Shown here piece by piece: positions 1-6,421 of a stretch of 7,380 nucleotides of DNA (positions are counted from its first letter, which is position 1; each line of letters begins with the position of its first letter). The stretch is from Bacteroidales bacterium (GTDB lineage: Bacteria; Bacteroidota; Bacteroidia; Bacteroidales; UBA4181). Position numbers and translations under genes: made by a program. The stretch lies in the NCBI GenBank assembly GCA_031287245.1, contig JAITTD010000269.1:1-7380 (forward strand). The letters are read 5' to 3'. The notes under the pieces were generated by a model. That model saw nothing but the letters and a program-made list of their open reading frames with translations, was not told the origin of the DNA and ran no database searches.

Positions 1-93
1 CCAATATCAAAAGATGATTGCTTGGATATGTTAAGTTTTATATCTTATTTATTTAAGCAACTCGATAAATCCGTATATTATCAAAATAAATGA
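1..93 (+). CDS. 3' end of an unidentified upstream gene (partial)
   Basis: Frame 1 is open from the first base to a TGA at 91-93 and gives a 30-residue C-terminal tail (starts PISKDDCLDML, ends SVYYQNK). The stop lies 7 bp before the next start codon, the spacing expected inside an operon, which is the main reason for calling it coding. The tail is rich in Leu, Phe, Tyr and Lys and could form an amphipathic helix, but it shows no motif that I recognise. Given the downstream hsdR it could be the end of an HsdS specificity subunit or of another accessory protein; the sequence does not decide. A 30-codon open frame in AT-rich DNA can also occur by chance. Confidence 0.45.
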   Translation, partial: PISKDDCLDMLSFISYLFKQLDKSVYYQNK

Positions 94-100
94 CACAAAT

Positions 101-631
101 ATGAACATAACTAACGAACAAGCAGAATATCTGTTGAAAATCCCAAAAAAGATTGTCAAGGGTGAAGAATTGTTGTTACAACTGACAATGGAACAACGGT
201 TTCCGTTCAACGAACGTTTTGAATTGATTTCGGAAGAAGACAAAGAATTTACGTTCTTATGGGAGATACATCAAAGTGAAAAAAATACGCTTCGTGTTAG
301 CCTTCATGTCCAGGAAAACGATAGCAAAACAGGGTTGCTTCGTGTAGATTTCAACAGCGGGCACAAAAACCCCGAAACAATCAACGCATATCTACCAGAG
401 AAATTTCATCCGTATGCAGGACAACAATTTACAAACAGCGAACATCATATTCACTATCATGTGCAGGGATATAAACCTTTGGCATGGGCAATACCGTTAG
501 TTGATGACAATTTTGAGATAAAAACGCTTGAAGAGAAAGATTTTAATCAAACTCTTTCACGAATAATCACGTTGTTTGCTAAAACAGTCAATATTGAAAC
601 AATAATCACCATCAATACATTACTTTTATGA
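101..631 (+). CDS. DUF6978-type protein, accessory gene of type I R-M operon
   Basis: A 176-residue, probably cytoplasmic protein without signal peptide or membrane segment. Its layout matches my recollection of the DUF6978 family, whose function is not known: an N-terminal part opening with NITNEQAEYLL, a central block with RVDFNSGHKNP (H88, N90, P91), then a His-rich HHIHYH stretch (H115, H116, H118, H120) followed by PLAWAIPL. The clustered His residues with H88 could bind a metal, but that is inference only. The ATG at 101 follows the preceding stop by 7 bp, has no Shine-Dalgarno motif, and is the first start in frame. The 3' end overlaps the next gene by ATGA (628-631), suggesting translational coupling and stoichiometric production with the DUF1828/1829 protein. 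Being inside an hsd operon suggests a restriction-modification or other anti-phage role. The family name is assigned from memory of conserved motifs, not from a search. Confidence 0.7.
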   Translation: MNITNEQAEYLLKIPKKIVKGEELLLQLTMEQRFPFNERFELISEEDKEFTFLWEIHQSEKNTLRVSLHVQENDSKTGLLRVDFNSGHKNPETINAYLPEKFHPYAGQQFTNSEHHIHYHVQGYKPLAWAIPLVDDNFEIKTLEEKDFNQTLSRIITLFAKTVNIETIITINTLLL

Positions 632-1422
632 ATGAAGAATGGATAAATAAAATTGTAGCCGAATATTATAATTGGCTCAAAGAAAAAACAGCGATTTCAA
701 AAGATGAGCAAACGGGATGGTATGCCATCACCACGCCTTTTATCGGCTTATTCAATGACAATATAGAAATTTATGTCAAAATGGATAATGGTAAAATAAC
801 ATTGTCTGATGACGGACAGACAATTTCCAATTTGGAACTATCCGGCACTTCCATCACTCATTCGCCCAAACGAAAAGAATGGTTAGAAATGATATTGTCG
901 AATTATGGCGTGAATATGGTTGAAAATGAGATTCAAACCACCGGAATCGAAAAGGAATTTAATCAAAAGAAACTGAATCTTATTTGTGCCATATCCGAAA
1001 TATCAGACATGGCTATAGCGGCAAAACATACTGTATCTTCTTTGTTCAAAGAAGATGTCAGAGATTTTTTTGACGAGCAAAATATAATTTATACTCCTCA
1101 ATTTATAGCCAAGGGCAGCACAGGAATTGAATTTACATTTGATTTTCAGATAGCAGGTAAACAGAAAGAATTGGTTATAAAATCATTTAATTCGCTCAAT
1201 AAACTTAATGTTCCTAACTTTTTATTTGGGTGGGAAGACATAAAAAGTGCAAGGGAAAAAATATCCGGCAAAGAATTGAAAAGTATTGCCATGATAAATG
1301 ATGTGGAGAAGGAGTTAAAACAAGAGTATATAGGCGCTTTTGAAACAAAAGGTACAGATTTTGTTTTGTGGAGTAACCGTCATCAACCTGAAATGATAGA
1401 AAAATTAAAATTAGTTGCTTAA
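628..1422 (+). CDS. DUF1828/DUF1829 domain protein
   Basis: A 264-residue soluble protein with two recognisable parts. Residues about 25-120 fit DUF1828: TPFIGLFNDNIEIYVK (N43, D44, E47, Y49, K51) followed by LSDDGQTI (D61, D62, G63, T65). Residues about 138-255 fit DUF1829: LFKEDVRDFFDEQ (from L139), the segment FTFDFQIAGKQKELVIKSFN, then IAMINDVEK and VLWSNRHQ (W248). Such proteins occur in phage, defence and toxin-antitoxin-like neighbourhoods, and no biochemical role is established that I know of. The spaced acidic residues and lysines faintly resemble a degenerate PD-(D/E)xK nuclease core, but the pattern is incomplete, so I do not claim nuclease activity. The start codon overlaps the previous stop (ATGA), which decides the start. 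hsdR follows 13 bp after the stop. The gene is very AT-rich (about 30% GC in one counted line), the lowest seen in the window. Family assignment is fairly sure; function is unknown. Confidence 0.8.
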   Translation: MNEEWINKIVAEYYNWLKEKTAISKDEQTGWYAITTPFIGLFNDNIEIYVKMDNGKITLSDDGQTISNLELSGTSITHSPKRKEWLEMILSNYGVNMVENEIQTTGIEKEFNQKKLNLICAISEISDMAIAAKHTVSSLFKEDVRDFFDEQNIIYTPQFIAKGSTGIEFTFDFQIAGKQKELVIKSFNSLNKLNVPNFLFGWEDIKSAREKISGKELKSIAMINDVEKELKQEYIGAFETKGTDFVLWSNRHQPEMIEKLKLVA

Positions 1423-1435
1423 TTTAATCACATCT

Positions 1436-4400
1436 ATGAGAAACCCCATCACCGAAAACGAAATAGAACAAATCGCCCTCGATTACCTGCAACAATTAGG
1501 CTATTCCTGCTTGTCGGGCACAATTGTTTCGCCTGACGGTGAGCATCCCGAACGGCAATACAATGAAGTGGTTTTATCTGCACGGTTGCGTGATGCTATC
1601 GACAAACTCAATCCGACTGTTTCACTGGATGCAAAAGAAGATGCGTTAAAAAAAGTATTGCGGGCGGACAGCCCCCATCTTCTAATTAACAACGAAATAT
1701 TTCACAAATACCTTACCGAAGGAGTTGATGTAGAGGTAAGAACCGATAGCGGTATTCGCGGCGAAAAAGTGTATATTGTTGATTTTAATCATCCCGACAA
1801 CAATGAGTTCTTAGCGATTAATCAATTTACCGTTATCGAAGGCAATCAAAACAAACGTCCTGATATTATTCTATTTATCAATGGATTGCCAATAGTCGTG
1901 ATTGAACTTAAAAATGCCACGAACGAAAATGCGACTGTAAAAACAGCATTCAACCAACTGCAAACCTACAAACAGGCTATCCCATCGTTGTTTGCCTACA
2001 ACGAGTTGTTGATTGTAAGCGATGGTTTGGATGCACATTGTGGCACTTTAACCGGCGATTGGAGCCGTTTCTTGTCGTGGAAATCCAAAGACGGACGCAC
2101 AACCGCCGATAATATGCAGCCGCAAATGGAAGTGATGTTTCACGGAATGTTGAACAAAAAAACGCTGTTGGATTTAATTGCACACTTTATCGTTTATGAA
2201 AAAAGCGAAGATAAAACATTAAAGAAAGTCGCTGCCTATCATCAGTTTTATGCAGTCAATAAGGCGGTTGAGAGTACTGTAAAGGCAAGCAGTGTGGACG
2301 GTAATCGCAAAGGTGGCGTTATTTGGCACACACAGGGAAGCGGCAAAAGCCTAAGCATGGTTTTTTATTCGGGCAAACTTATCATTGAACCGAAAATGGA
2401 AAATCCGACTTTGGTCGTCCTTACCGACAGAAATGATTTGGATGACCAACTTTTTGAAACTTTTGGCTCTTGTCAGCAGTTATTGCGACAAAAACCTCAG
2501 CAAGCCGAAGATAGAAAACATTTGAGAAACTTGTTGGATGTTGCCTCAGGGGGTATTGTCTTTACTACCATACAGAAATTTATGCCCATGCAACCGGATA
2601 TTCAAACCGAAAACAGCCGAAGTAATATTGCCTGTGAACCACGAGTGGAGTATATCGGAGCCAATATTAAATCTTTGAGCAGAAGGAAAAATATCGTAGT
2701 GATTGCAGATGAGGCACACCGAAGCCAATACGATTTTATCGACGGTTACGCCAAACATTTAAGAGATGCTTTGCCCAATGCTACATTTATTGGTTTTACA
2801 GGGACTCCCATTGAAAGTGCCGACCGAAATACCCAAGCGGTTTTTGGTGATTATGTGGACATTTATGATATACAGCAAGCCGTCATTGATAGGGCGACAG
2901 TGCCTATTTTCTACGAAAGCCGATTGGCAAAAGTTCGTTTTGAAGATGATGAAAAGATACGATTGGACGAACAATTTGAAGAAGTAACCGAAGGCGAAGA
3001 ATTAACCAATCGTCAGCAATTGCGGGCTAAATGGACACGTTTGGAAGCCATCGTTGGCAATCCCAATCGAATGAAGAAAATTGCCGAAGATTTGGTCAAT
3101 CATTTTGAAACGCGCCATGCTGTTTTGGAAGGCAAAGCCATGATAGTCTGCATGAGCCGCCGAATATGTGTTGAACTTTATGCGGAAATCATACGTTTAC
3201 GACCTCATTGGCATTCTGATGACGATGATAAGGGAACAATCAAAGTGATTATGACAGGTTCAAGCAGCGATGCTTTGAATATGCAGCCGCATATCCGCAA
3301 TAAACCGAGGCGTAAAGCGATTGGCGATAGATTAAAAAATCCGGGCGACAGTTTGAAATTGGTTATCGTTCGTGATATGTGGCTCACAGGTTTTGATGTG
3401 CCGTGCCTGCATACTTTATATGTGGACAAACCAATGCGGGGGCACAGCCTGATGCAAGCCATAGCCAGAGTAAACAGAGTTTTTACCGAAGGCAAAGAAG
3501 GCGGACTTGTAGTAGATTATTTGGGCATAGCGCAGGAACTGAAAAGTGCATTGGCGGAATATACGGCGAGTGGTGGAGAAGGCAAACCTACTCTTGACCA
3601 GGAAATAGCCGTTGCCAAAATGTTGGAATTATACGAAGCCCTTGAGTATCAACTGCGACATTTTGATTGGAGAAAATTCTTTACCCTTTCTCCCGAAGAA
3701 AAATTGAAATTTATACCTGTAATAGTTGATTATATTTTCAGTCAGGAAAATGGTGAACAAAGTTTCACCGAGAACACCAAGAATTTATTGAAAGCATTTG
3801 CTATTTCGGTTCCCCACGAAAAAGCAATGGCTATACGGGATGATGTAGCGTTATTTCAGGCTGTTAAAGCACGATTAGTTAAAATATCCGATCGTAACGA
3901 AGGCGGTAAGAGCGATGAAGAAATAGAAACTGCCATCAAACAAATCATTTCGGAAGCCATAACCGCAGACAAAGTAATTGATATTTTTGATGCTGCCGGT
4001 TTGAAAAAGCCCAATATTGAGATTTTAGACGAACGGTTTTTAGAGGAACTAAAAGATTTGCCGCAAAAAAACTTAGCGATTGAGTTACTGAAAAAGTTGT
4101 TGAAAGACGAAATCAAAAAACGGACAAAGATAAATTTAGTCGAAAGCAAAAAGTTTTCGGAAATGTTGGAAGATGCCATTAAACGTTACCATAACGGAAT
4201 GATTGATACGGTAGAATTTTTAGAAAAGGTGTTGATACCTTTTGCCCAACAGATGAAAGAAGCCGACAAGCGAGGCGAGCAATTAGGTTTGGATTACAGA
4301 GAATATGCCTTTTATACCGCATTGGAAGTCAATAACAGTGCAGTATCCATCCTTGGCGACGAAATTCTGAAGCATATTGCACAAGAACTTTTGAAAACTA

Positions 4401-4600
4401 TCCGCAACAGTGCCACAATCGATTGGACAATAAAAGAAAGTGTACAGGCAGATTTGAGACGAAATGTCCGCAGAATATTGAGAAAGTTTGGCTATCCGCC
4501 TGACTTGCAGGAAAAGGCTGTCGATACGGTTTTGCAACAGGCTAAAATGCTAACGGAAGATTTGTTAGGGAGTGAAATCTTCTCAGTAACCAGTTTTTAA
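1436..4600 (+). CDS. hsdR: Type I restriction enzyme, endonuclease/translocase subunit HsdR
   Basis: Motor and nuclease subunit of a type I restriction enzyme. With HsdM and HsdS it binds unmethylated target sites, translocates DNA using ATP and cuts at a distance. The 1054-residue protein has all expected parts in order: an HSDR_N nuclease domain with D143 and E157-L-K159 (PD-(D/E)xK type); Walker A TQGSGKS (299-305); the DEAH box 425-428; TGTP (455-458); helicase motif VI QAIARVNR (674-681); and a long helical C-terminal region of DUF3387 type, ending in the typical GYPPDLQEKA stretch. No frameshift or missing motif was seen, so it should be active. I chose the ATG at 1436 over an in-frame TTG at 1415, because the latter overlaps the previous gene and adds seven residues outside the usual family start. 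hsdM and hsdS are not in the window and are presumably upstream. thiC follows after 18 bp. Confidence 0.96.
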   Translation: MRNPITENEIEQIALDYLQQLGYSCLSGTIVSPDGEHPERQYNEVVLSARLRDAIDKLNPTVSLDAKEDALKKVLRADSPHLLINNEIFHKYLTEGVDVEVRTDSGIRGEKVYIVDFNHPDNNEFLAINQFTVIEGNQNKRPDIILFINGLPIVVIELKNATNENATVKTAFNQLQTYKQAIPSLFAYNELLIVSDGLDAHCGTLTGDWSRFLSWKSKDGRTTADNMQPQMEVMFHGMLNKKTLLDLIAHFIVYEKSEDKTLKKVAAYHQFYAVNKAVESTVKASSVDGNRKGGVIWHTQGSGKSLSMVFYSGKLIIEPKMENPTLVVLTDRNDLDDQLFETFGSCQQLLRQKPQQAEDRKHLRNLLDVASGGIVFTTIQKFMPMQPDIQTENSRSNIACEPRVEYIGANIKSLSRRKNIVVIADEAHRSQYDFIDGYAKHLRDALPNATFIGFTGTPIESADRNTQAVFGDYVDIYDIQQAVIDRATVPIFYESRLAKVRFEDDEKIRLDEQFEEVTEGEELTNRQQLRAKWTRLEAIVGNPNRMKKIAEDLVNHFETRHAVLEGKAMIVCMSRRICVELYAEIIRLRPHWHSDDDDKGTIKVIMTGSSSDALNMQPHIRNKPRRKAIGDRLKNPGDSLKLVIVRDMWLTGFDVPCLHTLYVDKPMRGHSLMQAIARVNRVFTEGKEGGLVVDYLGIAQELKSALAEYTASGGEGKPTLDQEIAVAKMLELYEALEYQLRHFDWRKFFTLSPEEKLKFIPVIVDYIFSQENGEQSFTENTKNLLKAFAISVPHEKAMAIRDDVALFQAVKARLVKISDRNEGGKSDEEIETAIKQIISEAITADKVIDIFDAAGLKKPNIEILDERFLEELKDLPQKNLAIELLKKLLKDEIKKRTKINLVESKKFSEMLEDAIKRYHNGMIDTVEFLEKVLIPFAQQMKEADKRGEQLGLDYREYAFYTALEVNNSAVSILGDEILKHIAQELLKTIRNSATIDWTIKESVQADLRRNVRRILRKFGYPPDLQEKAVDTVLQQAKMLTEDLLGSEIFSVTSF

Positions 4601-4618
4601 ACATTATCAATTACAAAA

Positions 4619-6328
4619 ATGAGCAATCAAAAATCAAAAAATAGCGCTTTTGCTATCTCGTATCCCGCTTCTCAAAAGGTCTTTGTCAAGGGGAAAATTC
4701 ACGACATTCGTGTTGGAATGCGTAAAATCAGTCTGTTGGACACCATTAGCGTGGAGAATGGGCAGGAAAAACGCGAAAAAAATGCGCCCGTCATCGTATA
4801 TGATACCAGCGGTGCGTATTCCGACGGTTTCGCGAACATTGATATTACACAGGGATTGCCGCGATTGCGCAGTGAATGGACGGCAGCACGGAACGACACG
4901 GAAGAATTGCCTGCCTTTTCGTCTCAATATTGCAACGAACGCCTTCAAAATAAGGATTTGGACGATATTCGCTTTCCGGTAACGCATTTGCCGCGACGTG
5001 CCAAAGCCGGCAAGAGCATCTCTCAGATGTATTATGCGCAGCAGGGCATCATCACGCCGGAAATGGAGTACGTTGCCATTCGCGAGAACCTGCAAAACGA
5101 GATGTTGGGCATAGCAAGCCACATCACGCCGGAATTTGTGCGCAACGAAATAGCCGCCGGACGCGCCATTATCCCCGCCAATCCCAACCACCCCGAAGCC
5201 GAGCCGATGATTATCGGTGCGCGTTTTTTAGTGAAAATCAACACCAATATCGGCAATTCCGCCCTGTCGTCGGGCATTGACGAAGAGGTGGAAAAGGCGG
5301 TGTGGAGTTGCAAATGGGGCGGCGATACGCTGATGGACCTGTCCACCGGCAACAACATTCACGAAACGCGCGAATGGATCATCCGCAACCTGCCGGTACC
5401 CATCGGTACGGTGCCGCTCTATCAGGCGTTGGAGAAGGTGAACGGCGATATAGCAGCACTCACGTGGGAAATATATCGCGACACGCTGATTGAGCAGTGC
5501 GAGCAGGGAGTGGACTATTTCACCATCCATGCAGGATTGCTGCGGGCGCATCTGCCCTTAGTGCAAAACCGCATCACCGGCATCGTGTCGCGCGGCGGCT
5601 CTATCATTGCCAACTGGATGAACATTCACAATGCAGAAAACCTGTTCTACACACATTTTGAGGAGGTGTGCAAGATTCTTGCACAGTATGATGTAGCAGT
5701 ATCACTTGGCGACGGATTGCGCCCGGGCTGCACCCGCGACGCCAACGATGCCGCACAGTTTGCCGAACTCTCTGTGCTCGGCGAACTCACCCTCACAGCG
5801 TGGAAACATCACGTGCAGGTGCTGATAGAAGGACCGGGGCACGTGCCGATGCAACAAATACGCGCCAATATGGACGAACAGGTAAAACTTTGCCACGGAG
5901 CGCCTTTCTATACATTGGGACCGCTCACCACGGACATTGCGCCCGGCTACGACCACATCACTTCCGCCATCGGGGCAGCACAAATTGCGTGGTACGGCAC
6001 GGCGATGATTTGCTACGTGACACCCAAAGAGCATCTGGGGCTGCCCGATAAAGAGGATGTGCGAGCAGGCGTAGTAGCCTACAAAATCGCCGCCCACGCC
6101 GCCGACCTTGCCAAAGGACACCCAGGAGCGCAGGTGCGAGACAACGCCCTGAGCAAGGCTCGCTTCGACTTCCGCTGGAAAGACCAGTTCAACCTCTCGC
6201 TCGACCCCGAAAAGGCGCTGGAATACTACCAAGCCAGCCACATCACCGGCGAAAACGACCACTGTACCATGTGCGGACCGCATTTTTGCGCCATGAAACT
6301 GAGCAAAAAACTCTGTAATGGCTTATAA
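4619..6328 (+). CDS. thiC: Phosphomethylpyrimidine synthase ThiC
   Basis: ThiC is a radical-SAM enzyme that rearranges aminoimidazole ribotide (AIR, a purine intermediate) into hydroxymethylpyrimidine phosphate, the pyrimidine moiety of thiamine. The 569-residue protein is full length. An N-terminal ThiC-associated region (to about residue 90, with HDIRVGMRKISL) is followed by a TIM-barrel core with GGDTLMDLSTG (234-244), HAGL, SRGGSI, SLGDGLRPG (362-370), EGPGHVPM (404-411) and TPKEHLGLP. H408 and H472 correspond in spacing to the family's metal-binding His pair (from memory). The C-terminal cluster motif CTMCGPHFC supplies C549, C552 and C557 (Cx2Cx4C) for the [4Fe-4S] centre. No key residue is missing. 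Unusually, it starts 18 bp after hsdR and has no TPP riboswitch or thi neighbours in the window. GC content is near 42% early in the gene (4921-4980) and about 57% by 5101-5160. The identification is very secure. Confidence 0.98.
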   Translation: MSNQKSKNSAFAISYPASQKVFVKGKIHDIRVGMRKISLLDTISVENGQEKREKNAPVIVYDTSGAYSDGFANIDITQGLPRLRSEWTAARNDTEELPAFSSQYCNERLQNKDLDDIRFPVTHLPRRAKAGKSISQMYYAQQGIITPEMEYVAIRENLQNEMLGIASHITPEFVRNEIAAGRAIIPANPNHPEAEPMIIGARFLVKINTNIGNSALSSGIDEEVEKAVWSCKWGGDTLMDLSTGNNIHETREWIIRNLPVPIGTVPLYQALEKVNGDIAALTWEIYRDTLIEQCEQGVDYFTIHAGLLRAHLPLVQNRITGIVSRGGSIIANWMNIHNAENLFYTHFEEVCKILAQYDVAVSLGDGLRPGCTRDANDAAQFAELSVLGELTLTAWKHHVQVLIEGPGHVPMQQIRANMDEQVKLCHGAPFYTLGPLTTDIAPGYDHITSAIGAAQIAWYGTAMICYVTPKEHLGLPDKEDVRAGVVAYKIAAHAADLAKGHPGAQVRDNALSKARFDFRWKDQFNLSLDPEKALEYYQASHITGENDHCTMCGPHFCAMKLSKKLCNGL

Positions 6329-6335
6329 AGCCGTT
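6317..6335 (+). other. Small hairpin over the thiC stop codon
   Basis: The bases aatggcttataaagccgtt fold into an 8-bp stem (one G-T wobble) with a 3-base ATA loop. The thiC stop codon TAA (6326-6328) lies in the loop and descending arm. There is no T-run after the stem, so this is not a convincing intrinsic terminator. It might stabilise the 3' end of the mRNA or assist termination, or it might have no function. Confidence 0.25.
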
Positions 6336-6368
6336 CATAGCGGCGTCGTGGACAAAATGTTTATTATC

Positions 6369-6400
6369 TCTGCTTATTTCATTTATTTTGACTATTTTTG
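6369..6400 (+). promoter_or_regulatory. Candidate Bacteroidota-type promoter for the lipoprotein gene
   Basis: TATTTTTG at 6393-6400 matches the Bacteroidota -7 consensus TAnnTTTG exactly. Twenty bases upstream, TCTG at 6369-6372 is a three-of-four match to the -33 TTTG box, at about the usual spacing. Transcription would begin near 6407, about 15 bases before the ATG at 6422. The region is very AT-rich, so a chance match is possible. It is the only promoter-like pair that I found in the 93-bp gap after thiC. Confidence 0.35.
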
Positions 6401-6421
6401 TGGCGTAATATTTTGATTCAC

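Noticed and set aside
667..1422. Calling the DUF1828/1829 protein a PD-(D/E)xK nuclease
   Set aside because: The D...E-x-K pattern is incomplete (the ELVIK segment lacks the acidic residue two before the lysine), so the sequence alone does not support an enzymatic claim.
1415..1435. In-frame TTG at 1415 as the hsdR start
   Set aside because: It overlaps the end of the previous gene and adds only LNLITS-like residues before the typical HsdR N-terminus; the ATG at 1436 is the better start.
4284..4291. TAGGTTTG inside hsdR as an internal promoter for thiC
   Set aside because: It fits the TAnnTTTG -7 consensus, but the nearest upstream TTTG (4241-4244) is 39 bases away, about twice the usual spacing, and such matches arise by chance in AT-rich coding sequence.
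5702..6283. 193-codon open frame on the minus strand within thiC
   Set aside because: It lies antisense to a strongly conserved region of ThiC, resembles no protein that I know, and is explained by the GC-rich codon pattern of the + strand gene. The other minus-strand frames in hsdR and thiC were rejected for the same reason.
6317..6335. Hairpin at the thiC stop as an intrinsic terminator
   Set aside because: The stem is short, includes a wobble pair and is not followed by a T-run; it is listed only as a low-confidence structure.
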